Shown here piece by piece: positions 23,101 to 31,800 of a stretch of DNA of 64,000 nucleotides; within the stretch, counting starts at the first letter, position 1; the number at the start of each line of letters is the position of its first letter. The position numbers were made by a program, and so were the translations under genes. The notes beneath the pieces are model-generated. The model did not search any database and had not been told where the DNA came from. It saw only the letters and a program-made list of their open reading frames with translations. This DNA comes from Lunularia cruciata (Eukaryota > Streptophyta > Marchantiopsida > Lunulariales > Lunulariaceae). The stretch covers positions 17,856,001-17,920,000 of the forward strand of contig OX419760.1 of the NCBI GenBank assembly GCA_948567375.1, written 5' to 3'.

Positions 23101-26100
23101 TTACTTTCCTCCTACATCAAACAGGTTTACACTATCATCAAAACAAACCAAGTCAGTGACGGCAATATTTTCAGAGGATGTAGTGCTTACAAGTAGGATC
23201 CTAATTTCGGCTTACCTCTGCAAAATTCTTCAGTTGATTGTTGCAACAAGATTGGAATAGTCGAGCACACGGTTGGACTTGCACTCGGAATGCATGGTAG
23301 GAGACTCCGATTTTGTCACAATCAGTGCCATCAAGGGTGTAAAACTCCTTAGGCAATGCCAGCCATTTATTGGTGTTTGCACTAATGTCACATTTACCCT
23401 GTGCATGAAGCAGTTTAGATAGTAGTCAGTGCCAAAACTCCAGTAGAGCAGTTTTCAAAGGGATTCACACTGTGGACTTACGTAACTACATCTTTGAAAA
23501 GTTTTTATTTGAGAATATAATACAGGCATAGCAAGGTTTAGGCTTGCAATTGATCACAAAGGTAGAAACTGGCTACTCAGGCTTCCAAAAGAGTTCCGTG
23601 AAGTCCAACAACAATCAAAGGGTTAGGCAAAGCTGCACTTCACGACTGTACAGTTACTTCTTATCTTATGTGTGTAGCCTGTTCAGTGTGTACACACTGA
23701 ACAGGCTTTTTCCTTCCTATTTCGAGTTCTAGGTCTTGTTTGCCGGGGTTCTGTTCAATAACCTGCTGGCTGATGTCTGGACTAGTTTCAGAGAATTACA
23801 GCAATTTCCGAAAGCATTACTCATCTGTGCCATCCATATGAACTGGTATGTACAACAGCAAATGGTGAAAATCAAGTTCATGCACGGAAGGTGATGAGAA
23901 CCTTTGTTCCTGTTCTTTGAAGTAGATGGTCTATTCTCAGGCATTCTGACTTCTGATGTACCAGACATCCTAACACTCAGCTTCCCTAGTCTCACCAGAG
24001 CAGACACTCCTAATTGCACACAGAAAGACTTAACTCTCTCCTAGCCTTCAAAGACAGTACAGCCAGTTCACTCACGCAGCACAAATAACCTCCAATACTG
24101 AGATACAGAACTCCAATACAGAACACTCCTGAGATGGTGTTAGGCAGCTCAGGACTTCACGAAATGCAGAGGGGAAGTGGTAGAAATCAACTCCAGTAGA
24201 AGAAACTCCTGACTGGGATTATGTAGATAGAAGAGTGTACTGAAAGGTGTGCTAAAGGGTGTACTGAAAGGTGTGCTGAATGGTGTGTTACCATAGTGCT
24301 CATGTAACACATGCAGCTCATGGAAAACATGTGAACAGTGGACATGAACAGTACCTATTTTGTCTGATTCTAACAAAAAGTCCCTAAACTAGAGATTATC
24401 TAATTTAACAGAAGGTATATTTCTCATTTTCAGAGAAGAGGCAGGGGACAAAATTTCTGCTCCTTGCAGTACAATTTAGATGACAGCTACAAAAGCCAAG
24501 CTCTGGAAGTTCAATCTACGAGTGGATCTAGCGGGACGAAATAACTAAATTATTACCTCTTTGTATGGTATTGACAAATATCGACCAGTCAAGGGAGATA
24601 GTTCGTTGGGCAAAATGCCATGTGCTTGCAGTTTGGCTCTCATCGTCCTCTTGGAATTGATGTAGGCCTTTCGATGAGGGCTTAAATCCACATAGTCCTA
24701 CAAATCGGGTACATGAAACATAAGTCTACTCTCTCACTGATGTAGAGCTATTTCACTACTGTCGTACATACTCTTTCAATGACCAGACTTCATTTTATCA
24801 TCATTATCGTGTTTCTGTTAGTATTTCAGACAGGAGACAGGCGTGCTTGTTCTCTATTTGTGAAGCCTCTCTGCACTTTGCAGAAACACACATGTCAGGA
24901 CCCTAACAAAAGCTAGCAGTCACACACTATATTAACATCTCGACTGCGCACCTTTGTCCCGTACCCTGTTAACTTACAAAATATGTGTTGGTGATGCTAG
25001 AAGCATCTCGACTCGAGTGCACCATGTGTCCAACAACCTTGACGGTGAAAGTTTGATTGGGAGATCCAATTTGAAATGTAGGGTACCTGGAAGCGCGACG
25101 AGAAGATACTTTGTAAATAAAGGAAACTTATCCCTATACTTATGACGTCGACTTCGGATGGTAACCTCTTTCCTGCTGCAGATATTCGTCTTATTTACTA
25201 GACAAATTAGAACAAGATCCATCGAGGAAGACTTTACAATGACGACATGTTTAGCTCAAGTTAAACTTGCACTTGAAACCCCGCGAATAACACCTAAAAG
25301 TGGGAGCATCTCTCGGCTTTACTGTCAGTGGCCTCCTCCGCTCCTGACGGTCGGGAGAGCATATCAGTGCGATAATGTCCGCTACGGGAAAATATCTTTG
25401 AACAAGTACTTTAACGTTTAAAACCTGGATAAACTGATGGTACATAGATCCTATTGTTCCGAGGATATGGTTAATGATGTAGTCAGGAGGGGGCCGCTCG
25501 AAGTAAAGCTACCCGAGAGCTTAACCTGAGCTAAATAGGTATCACAGTAAAGTCCCATTTCTATCCTGACAAGAGCTTGTGAGAGAGCACCGAGGTCACC
25601 AAGATAGAAACTATCCGAATCCTTGCTTAGAAGGTTCAAGGCATCTTCAGTACTGCTTGCTAGTAGGTCCAACTGAAGCTTCTACAATCAGTACTCTGGA
25701 GCGGAAAGCAAGAAAATTTGCTATTTCTTGGATACGTTAAGGGAATTGAGCACCAACCATTGAGTGGAAAGACGTAGACAGTGTGCACTACCTCGTCTCC
25801 TCCACGGCAAAAGATTCAGACCTACTCAATGGGTTGAAGCATCAGTAACTTTATGCCCACATGCACATTAAGACTGTAGCAATAAGTTAGTATTTGCATG
25901 TTAAGTTTCCAGTGGAAACTGATACTGACTCTTCTACCTTCTAGACCAGAGAGATGGTTGAAGTCCTCACATGTACGTAAAGTGCTGTTACAGTCCTGTT
26001 TGGATCTCCTGGATGAGGTTTCCCCTCCTAGCCACCGCGGCAGTTTGTCTCTCAGGCTACAAAAGCAGCAAAATCCCTGCATAGCCAAAATTCGTAAGGG

Positions 26101-28829
26101 GTGCAGGACAGCCAGTCCCTAGTGAACCATGCTTTACAAAAGAGTCACACAGCTGCTACATATTTACCTGCGGATCTATTTCTCTATGGAGATGCTGGAA
26201 GCGGAAAGAAGAGGACGCATACATCCTACTGGATCTTAGAAGCTCCTGAAAGTATAGTTGTATGAAACTTTGTTACCTGGCTGTCCTGCACTTTCTCTCC
26301 AGCCTTATCATAAAGCCTGCAGACCCAGTCTTCATGAGTGTTTCATATACGTGTCAGACATGTATGTCCTTATGACCATAACCACCCATAGGAGCAGCAC
26401 AACATGGGGAAAGACGAACTCATAGTTGACCTGTCACTAAACATTCAAGGGTGGTTAAAGCATACATTCGAGCTAGAATGGGCACTCAACCACACCTTGT
26501 ACATCCTGACTTAGAAGGTAAAACACAAACATGTATAGGCGGTTTTACTGCAAATTTATTGCCAGTAAAACCTCGAGGTGTTGCTTTGCTTTAAATAACC
26601 AATATAGGAATATGGTGCAGAAAAATACCACCCACAATTTGGTGTCCTTTCATTGTCATCATCTTTACAACTAGCAGCAAATAGTTCGACTTCATGAGGA
26701 AACTCATTGAAGGACTGCAAGAGACATGTCACTGTACAAGCAGTCACCTAAAGTCCAGGTACCAGCCATAGGAAAGTAACAAAGACCATATGATGCACTT
26801 CAGTTTTCCTTATATGGAGAAGCACATGCGGATTCTGCTTGCCGCTATCTGTAATTGCAGAGATAGGATAGTCTTAATCTTGAAGGATTGCAGACGCTTC
26901 AGAACGATCTCCATATTGCTGTGTCGCGAACACTCGCACCAAATAAAGCAAGTATCGGACTAGTGCGTGTAGATGATATGTCCCTGGATGCATATGTCTC
27001 ATGTCGCAACTTTTAATACTTGGTACTGACCTGTATATACTCCAGAGGATACTGTGCATAAATATCGCTCTTGTAGATGGTGATTCGATATGGCTCTTCA
27101 AGGTCGCTACTTACACCACCATAACCGCGTACACTGGTAACAAAAGTCTCAATGGTGTCACTCCCCCCTGACTGGAGGGACGAGGGATCTGGTTCAGTAT
27201 TACCACAAGCAACCGCTTCTCTCCAACCTATATCACTAATTCTTTTTGTTAGTTTAGTGACTTCTCTATTCTTAAGGCTTTGATAGATTTTTCTAGAGCT
27301 CTGCTAAATATCTGATCAGGGTAAAGTAAAGCAACCCCCAGGGGCATACTTGGGTGTATATATATGTGCTCTCTGTGCTTGTTTAAGTTAATTTTTTTAC
27401 AAGGGTCATTCCTAACACCTTGTATCTTATTTCAGGTGTGTTCTATATTGCTGAACTTTGGGTGTCTTTCATGTTGCGTGAATGAACTATGTGTACTGTC
27501 TTTGAAGGCTTTGATAGAGAGTGAGTTGAGTATTGCTGTGTGCAATCAGGAGTGTATACTCTGGTGAGACTGAGAAAGCTGAGTGCTAGGATGTCTAATA
27601 AGTCAAAATCAGAATGACTGAAGATAAACCTTCTACTTCCAAGAGCAGAAAGAGCCTTTCTCATCACTTTTAAACTGGAAGTTACTTTCCTCTGACCTTG
27701 TCTCTTTTGAGTCTGAAACACACCGTGCAGCATTCAGCTTACGGTGTGTGAGTTCGTCGTCTCCCAACTTCAAAATCGGACCACCCCTTCGGGTGATACG
27801 AATGTGGACGTAGGCCCTTATTTGACTTACCAAAAGTTATACTGGACAGAGAGAGAGAGAGGGGCTAGACCTGTGTTCTATCATCCTCTATAATTATGTC
27901 CAGAGAAGACTTCATCGTGCCAGCTTATTTGTAAAGCTCGTCACAGTGACTGTGAGTTAAGGGTTTGTGTGCTTGCTTGAATGCGAATTAGAGAGAATCT
28001 GCAGGGAGAACTTAACTTGGAAGAATAAGCAACCAAAAGCCATGACTATTGTGCTCCAAGTTCATGGATACTTATCATAGAGTCCAATCACTTCCGACAA
28101 CTGAGCATAAGTGACACGGAACGGATCCTGCTTGTCCATTTAGCACTCTGCTTGCAAAGTTAAATTCCTAAAGCAATCATTCTGACACGACTCAGTAGAG
28201 CTTGAACTCAAGCAGAGGAAGCATACGCTGAAGGTTGTTCGGACCTAGCTTCAGAGGAAATTCTTCAAGACAAGCCTGTTAAGCAGTTGCCCCAGCTACA
28301 CAAGCCCCGAATTCAATAGACTTTGCGGTACTTTCCTCTATTATTATCTTCTCGATAGGTTTTTGCCTGCCCTTGCTAATTGCAGAAAATCTTTTATACA
28401 TTGTTGGTTTGTCTTAAATTTTCGTTTTTTTCGATGCCCTTGGTAAGAACTGTGACCTACGGTACTAACATGCTCAGTTCTGCAGTTTGTCTGTCTAATG
28501 TGCCAGCCGTGCAGATCCCTCGTGACTTTGTCGAGCCAGAGCACGCTGACCAGGTCGCATGGAGCATACAGATATATGTTAAAGCTTGGCAAGGAGCATA
28601 CAGCACTGACCTTGCCGCTAACAACTGACAGTTTGAGCGATAATTTCTTCAAGCAATCGATATCCTCCTGTATCTTGTTCGTTTGTCTGCCTGAACAATT
28701 CAGAAGCCAGCTTGAGATAAGCGCGTCAGCCTTGGTCTCCTCAATAATCGTGACGAGCAGCAAAAGAAGAAAGAGATTTATCCACGATCCCATCCGTAAA
28801 GGAGGCGCTCCATCACTGCTCTTCCCCAT
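10893..28829 (-). CDS. HAP2: HAP2/GCS1 gamete membrane fusogen, 17 exons
   Basis: Exons, 5' to 3' on the minus strand: 28829-28611, 27171-27031, 26714-26629, 26316-26277, 26076-25930, 25681-25526, 24697-24557, 23398-23216, 23111-23031, 22851-22754, 22384-22267, 22101-22066, 21805-21709, 21550-21477, 21197-21103, 11380-11280, 11149-10893. They sum to 2070 bp (689 aa plus stop) with every junction in phase; Arabidopsis HAP2 is about 705 aa. The protein has a signal peptide, an ectodomain with the family blocks NCGW, GFCCFCS, TLDGTDCDKIGV, SPGKI and DCTNIILHFKC, one membrane segment (~591-616) and a lysine/arginine-rich tail. HAP2 is the sperm-side class II fusogen that merges gamete membranes. 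Exon 6 (SDSFYLGDLG) is the most divergent. Introns 1, 7 and 15 contain retrotransposon insertions; intron 11 appears to use a GC donor. All exons are open, so the gene is probably functional. Confidence 0.93.
11280..11380 (-). CDS. HAP2: HAP2 exon 16: Pfam HAP2-GCS1 cysteine block and membrane segment
   Basis: It encodes DCTNIILHFKCYVTSLCW followed by a long hydrophobic run. This is the juxtamembrane cysteine motif plus first half of the transmembrane helix that define the family. It is separated from exon 15 (21197-21103) by a 9.7-kb intron filled with Copia elements. The donor is G before GTACTG, phase 1, and exon 17 completes the helix. Confidence 0.88.
11988..12368. repeat. Foldback element with four alternating copies of a 45-48-bp module
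   Basis: First hairpin: arms 11988-12104 and 12130-12246, 117 bp each with about 7 mismatches, 25-bp loop. Second hairpin: arms about 12253-12298 and 12324-12368. The module containing GCTGAGAATATT and GAGCTCTGACAAAG occurs four times in alternating orientation. It lies in HAP2 intron 15, so the pre-mRNA would contain both hairpins. It resembles a foldback/MITE-type element; no flanking duplication was identified. Confidence 0.85.
12412..12862 (-). repeat. 3' LTR of Copia element A
   Basis: 451 bp. On the minus strand it starts TGTTAGTTTAG directly after the purine tract and ends TTCTTATCA at the TATTA duplication. A TATA-like sequence (TATATAAGAG) lies in its first half. Confidence 0.93.
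12863..12872 (-). other. Polypurine tract of Copia element A
   Basis: Minus-strand TAAGTGGGAG lies immediately upstream of the 3' LTR. The same tract follows the 3' LTR of element B at 15494-15503. Confidence 0.85.
12870..14075 (-). CDS. pol: Copia reverse transcriptase-RNase H, 401 aa, open frame
   Basis: An uninterrupted frame from the middle of RT to the pol terminus. Visible motifs: VKTAFLNGDL (start of the palm), LKQAPRAWYEKL, the catalytic VYVDDMLLVG, then the RNase H motifs EAYTDASWGDD, TTEAEFMAAS and YCDNIGS and the terminal ADVFTKALPKDKH. RT copies element RNA to DNA and RNase H removes the template. Residues before AFLNG that complete the RT fingers are lost in the internal deletion, so activity is doubtful. 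The end overlaps the polypurine tract, as in other Copia elements. Confidence 0.93.
   Translation of the reverse strand: MKTAFLNGDLRETIYMDVPDGYIEGKGKVCLLKKALHGLKQAPRAWYEKLDSYLREQDFKRADSDMSVYTRDDVYIAVYVDDMLLVGNSESIKGAIDFLCSVFEMTILGAVKLVLGIKVSRDREAGWIRISQPQYVRSILAKYQMTEANPVSTPLDLGWKHSRIIDGEVNLYDKVLYQSALGSLMFIMVCTRPDICYAVGALARYTSNPAQVHWKGIKRVFRYLKGTQDAFLEYKSQGNILAPTLEAYTDASWGDDTDNSKSTSGYVVMLSGGAISWRSKQQTSVALSTTEAEFMAASNATQEVIWNRRLLKELGFEQKSPTTLYCDNIGSIALSKNPVHHPRTKHIEIRRRFVEEKEKENVVKLVYCPTQKMTADVFTKALPKDKHIKCVVEMGIVLNSH
14119..14374 (-). pseudogene. gag: Truncated gag start of Copia element A
   Basis: The frame begins inside the 5' LTR (MSDTSKIRRSDRPSTSK), passes through the primer-binding site (VMGTQSPLGLIGEL) and runs to about RDLVDTYV. 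It then joins RT sequence in a different frame near 14118. The fragment covers roughly the first 100 gag residues. Confidence 0.8.
14362..14374 (-). other. Primer-binding site of Copia element A
   Basis: Minus-strand GGTTATGGGCACA directly follows the LTR end. It matches the complement of the initiator tRNA-Met anticodon arm with one mismatch compared with element B. Confidence 0.8.
14375..14825 (-). repeat. 5' LTR of Copia element A
   Basis: 451 bp, bounded by the TATTA duplication at 14826 and the primer-binding site at 14374. It carries the in-frame ATG from which gag can be read. Confidence 0.93.
15013..15493 (-). repeat. 3' LTR of Copia element B
   Basis: 481 bp, ending TTCTCATCA at 15013 next to CAATA. 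It follows the purine tract at 15494-15503. It is clearly diverged from the 5' LTR, with small indels (481 against 467 bp), so this insertion looks older than element A. Confidence 0.93.
15494..16867 (-). pseudogene. pol: Copia RT-RNase H remnant of element B, 3' part
   Basis: Same protein as in element A but broken by stops and indels. Recognisable are YSENFAPVARYGSTRM at the upstream end, AAERDWEVEQLDVKTAFLNG, the catalytic VYVDDLLLLG (about 16530) and WIRISQPQYVRSLLAKYQM. A short stutter near 16380-16420 duplicates the TTTGATTCC region, and a small inverted duplication of the CTGGGTTTTGAGC stretch lies near 15765-15795. The nested solo LTR splits RT just before YSENFAPVA. Confidence 0.9.
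16868..17317 (-). mobile_element. Solo LTR nested inside Copia element B, TSD TAATC
   Basis: 450 bp, nearly identical in type to the LTRs of element A (ends TTCTTATCA, contains the AACACCTCTTCC region). The TAATC repeats at 16863-16867 and 17318-17322 flank it exactly. It interrupts the RT frame of element B, so it arrived later. Confidence 0.95.
17318..17566 (-). pseudogene. pol: Copia RT N-terminal remnant of element B
   Basis: The minus strand reads AIGCKWVFRVKRGAENEILK and KARLVAKSF, the classic start of Copia RT, and ends at the nested solo LTR. Frame breaks separate it from the upstream integrase part. Confidence 0.85.
17567..18097 (-). pseudogene. pol: Copia integrase C-terminal region and linker, element B
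   Basis: 176 codons starting KVFGCPAYVHIPKEQRRKF, with LFVGYEEGLKGYLLYNP, which is the region after the integrase core in Copia polyproteins. The linker to RT is Ser/Asp/Glu-rich. A stop codon separates it from the core. Confidence 0.88.
18125..19102 (-). pseudogene. pol: Copia GAG-pre-integrase and integrase core, element B
   Basis: 325 open codons. The catalytic residues are visible: D in HSDVWGYMTEK, D in LRTDGGREYRNEE and E in QNGVAERLNRTLLD. Integrase joins element DNA to the genome. The preceding HHCC-type finger is damaged: WCLRLGHLSEQNL has Cys in place of the first His and FCIGYAEGK has lost the second Cys. The upstream protease region is interrupted near 19102-19303, so this is a relic. 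Confidence 0.92.
19778..20047 (-). repeat. 135-bp in-frame tandem duplication in gag
   Basis: Copies 19778-19912 and 19913-20047 are nearly identical. Each encodes 45 residues beginning DNYAWS and containing IWQKLKTY and SVWSAMWKLKLQDGDDF. Confidence 0.93.
20284..20296 (-). other. Primer-binding site of Copia element B (initiator tRNA anticodon arm)
   Basis: Minus-strand GGTTATGGGCCCA follows the LTR end (TTCTCATCA) with no spacer. Its complement TGGGCCCATAACC is the anticodon arm of eukaryotic initiator tRNA-Met, anticodon CAT included. Drosophila copia primes from the same tRNA region with a half-tRNA. Confidence 0.88.
20297..20763 (-). repeat. 5' LTR of Copia element B
   Basis: 467 bp, starting TGTTAGTTTAG at 20763 and ending TTCTCATCA at 20297. 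The ATG starting the LTR-encoded gag leader lies near 20370. Confidence 0.93.
22102..22266 (-). other. HAP2 intron 11 with probable GC-AG splice sites
   Basis: Exon 11 ends in codons for FTLH and the next bases are GCAAGT. The acceptor is TTTTGACAG before exon 12, which encodes TEECPLQMNLST. No GT donor nearby keeps the frame: using GTTCTT four bases downstream shifts the frame and runs into a stop in exon 13. GC-AG introns are a known minority class with donor GCAAGT. Confidence 0.7.
23892..24410 (-). mobile_element. Solo LTR in HAP2 intron 7, TSD GAAGG
   Basis: 519 bp with GAAGG at 23887-23891 and 24411-24415. Its terminal part, including the MSGTSEVRMPENRPSTSK frame, resembles the LTRs of element B. 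Its middle (CTCAGGACTTCACGAAATGC) resembles those of element A. It also has its own short repeats of a GTGTACTGAAAG unit near 24235-24290. It is thus a mosaic or third LTR subtype, in the gene's orientation. Confidence 0.93.
25930..26076 (-). CDS. HAP2: HAP2 exon 5: GFCC block and putative fusion region
   Basis: It encodes residues 163-211 and starts with GFCCFCSLRDKLPRWLGG right after a TATGCAG acceptor. Exon 4 supplies the preceding YDKAGEKVQDSQ, so the joined reading follows the family pattern CGW-x(n)-GFCC-x-CS. In plant HAP2 the amphipathic membrane-inserting segment lies directly after this cysteine cluster, so LRDKLPRWLG is the likely equivalent; that assignment is inferred. The exon ends before GTCAGT. 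Its last third is not recognisable by eye. Confidence 0.8.
27247..27666 (+). mobile_element. Antisense solo LTR in HAP2 intron 1, TSD CTTTT
   Basis: 420 bp, plus-strand orientation, from TGTTAGTTTAGTG to CTCATCA; CTTTT at 27242-27246 and 27667-27671. It is the only copy antisense to HAP2. It ends about 75 bp upstream of the exon 2 acceptor. Its leader frame is broken by a stop after MSNKSKSE. Confidence 0.93.
28611..28829 (-). CDS. HAP2: HAP2 exon 1: signal peptide and start of the ectodomain
   Basis: It encodes residues 1-73. A hydrophobic core (INLFLLLLLVTII) makes a signal peptide ending near residue 35. The following block with CSGRQTNKIQEDIDCLKKL matches the HAP2 N-terminus, where two cysteines frame an acidic stretch. 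The exon ends AAG before GTCAGT. A second in-frame ATG at 28793 (residue 13) could also start the protein and would keep the signal peptide. Confidence 0.85.
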
Positions 28830-31800
28830 TGCTCTTTTGTCGCCAAACTATCTCCGCCTTTTTCTCCCCATACTTTCTCGTGATTCGGAAGTTATGTACG
28901 ACACCTTCCCGGGACGCGCAAACCCATCGATGGTGTTTTAGTGTACAGATGCACCCAATTTGTCAGAACTTCCCCCTTCACTATTGCAAAACCAGGTACT
29001 TCCCTTTGCACGTTAACTGCTGCCTTCTTCCGAATATGCCGGTGACTGGTTCTTTCACAACATCCGTGATGATGCTTACTGACATTTGAAGTTGCCCGCT
29101 GATTTTCTTACATCATTCCCAATCGACGCGTATGAATGCAACCACTTCATAATTTTGAACTCACTTCTTCATGTTTTCGTCGACAGACAGCATCAGCTTC
29201 TCCAACTTGTATCTAGTTCCTACCAAGACATTTGGAATTTCCTGTCAGCTGCAGAGCCTTTGCCGCAGGTGTCTTACTGTGGCCTTAAACATGCTCTATT
29301 TCTATACCAAAGGTTGAGTTTCAGGAGGCTTTATTGCAAGTTGGTACCCTTTCAGTGAAGATAAGTATGAGGTTTGTCATCCTTGTGACTTGATGACTTG
29401 TGAAGGGTATCATCGTTCTTGATGAATAGAACCGATTCTTGTGAAACGCTGCATATTCCATGGTAACCACTGACAGAGCCCCGACATTTTGGCGACAGCT
29501 TTTGTGTGACAGTCGGATGCAGCAATTCTTGATATTTTGTCGTTAGCACCTCGGATTGGGGTTTCCGAGATCATCATCTAAGATTCTAACTGAGAGGGCA
29601 TGTGATCTTCAAGTGCTTGCGTACATCACACTGTAACTGCCGCATACTGCTGCTAGCTCAAGAAAAATCAACAGATCAGAGTATCGGTTTTACACCTAAG
29701 CTTTTTCCCGAAAATCCACTCCCCGCACGAATCAAATCCCCGAAAATCATTATGGTTCGTAAAATTTGGATCTGTCCGAGTTGGATAAAAAATGTCCTCG
29801 GATGTTAGTTGACAGTAATGTTCAATGGGTCATATTATCAGCCCGAGTGGAAGTTTGTTACGAGAAAGCTCTGAAATATTATTACTTGTTATTACTTGTA
29901 GCTATAATTAACTGGTACCTCCTCAATCTCGTCATGCGTTAACGCAAACTCCCTCATCTGCAAATTTTCCTAGTTCTTTTCCTTTAACCCGCTCACCAAT
30001 GCCCTAAGATGTCAATACAGACGTGTCAATTTGTGCAGAGCACCTCGAGAAAGGATTCCTGACCGCAAGAAGGTCATTCACACACTTCTTTCACACTGCA
30101 GCTTCATCTACAGCATTCTCTAGTTCCTTCAACTACTACCAGCTCACTTTACCCCTGACACCTTCCATCGAACGCATCAAATCCTTGAAAAGAGACCTCG
30201 AAACAGCAGTGTCGATCGTAGCAGTAGATCATACACTCTCTTATTTCCTGTCCCTCACGTCTCCTCTGCTCGTCCTAATTTCTCACTATTTTCTTCATTT
30301 CCTAGCTTCGTCCATGCTCCCCGACTGACTCACTCTAGAAACGTTCAATGATTCGCCGTTCGCTCACACTCATCCGATCCCCTCACAACTGGTTTCTCCA
30401 AAACAAAATGTGATCGAAATTGCCACGCCTTCCTGCAAGCTCGTCACTTCGTCACAGATCTACACGCTGCTGCGGTGCATCTCCTAGACTCTCCGCGAGG
30501 AATCTCCGTTCTCAACTTGCGACGCGTGGGACCCGGTGGATGCGAACCTCCTACCTAGTCGTCTTCTGCTTTTGTAATTGAATAATTTTGGAGAATTAGG
30601 AAAAGAAGAAAAATAGAGGGGGGTTTTGTCCCTGTATTGGAGTAGGTGTATAGGATTACGGAATTTTCTTCATTGGTACTTTAGGGAGCATGCTATTCAG
30701 CGAAAATGGAGGATAGAATCCTTGATTCATCATTATGCAGGAATTATTAAGAGAAGAACAAAGTGATAGCATCATTTTCGTCAAGTTCTTATTAAGCGTA
30801 AATGTAGCGCCTCATGCAGTAACTGTAGCGGAGCAAATGAAGTTTATAAATAAAGCAGTCACAGAGACCATTCCAGGCAATTTGATTCCTGGTGTACTTA
30901 ATGCTTGAGTTTTAGTATTTGTACCCCAAGCAGGGCAATAAGTTGATGGTCCATTCTGAATAACTTTTGTATCAGTTCACGATTATTCAGGTCTGTTATT
31001 TCTTGCTGATAAAAGATCAATCTCTCGAAGTTCTCCATAAATCATTTGGACTAACCTTGCTGTAGGAAACTTTCTTATAAGACTCTACATGATATGATAT
31101 TAAGCAGAAGGGATTTGATATCCTCACTACTTTTTCCCGTATTATTTTGCATCTAGCAGATATGGTTGTACCGAGATCATGGTCTGAAAAGGAAGAAACT
31201 ACAATTCAATACCGATCCCAAATCTAAAGGGTAGAATTTTTGTGTGTGATATGATTAGTCTTTCTCATTCAAGAGCGTGCATGATTCCCCAATGTATGAA
31301 CACCAAGAAAACTATCATAAAATTTGACGAACTTCTTGATCATACCTGACTGGCTAAAAGAATGAAACATTAGCATGGTCTTACACTCAGGATAAAATCA
31401 TAATACTACCTTGGAAAATTTTGTAAAATCTGGTTTGGTAATCTCTCGTCAACCTCTATGTACAGTAGGTAGAATTTATCTGAGTCATAAGAAGACCCGC
31501 CTAAAGATCTGCATAGTTCTTTAGGTCGTATATTGTCCTCCACAGTTTAAGGCAATATTCCGAGGGAAAATGGTGGAACTCATTCTGATAGATAGAAGGA
31601 ATATTCATGCGTATGGAGAGGTTTAGCTCAAAATTGAACAGGTGAATACCTGTTCAACTTTGGCAAAACCTATATTGGCAAGAACCGAATATTAACAAGA
31701 AATATATAACTCGAAAGTCCAAGTAAAATAAAATCCGATCGATCCCTCCCTGTTTGACGGTTTTTTCCCCTACAAGCCTACCCGGTCTAAGGAGCCTTTT

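Noticed and set aside
28073-28275. Possible HAP2 exons (DPFRVTYAQLSEVIGLYD and EEFPLKLGPNNLQ) in intron 1
   Set aside because: They looked like the HAP2 N-terminal block, but phases do not fit, and exon 2 at 27171-27031 supplies the real block (EEPYRITIYKSDIYAQ) in phase.
30600-31700. Possible plastid-derived or rpoC2-like fragment
   Set aside because: Only about 14 residues (STLAKPILARTE) resembled a plastid protein by eye; not enough to call. A nucleotide search against plastid genomes would decide.
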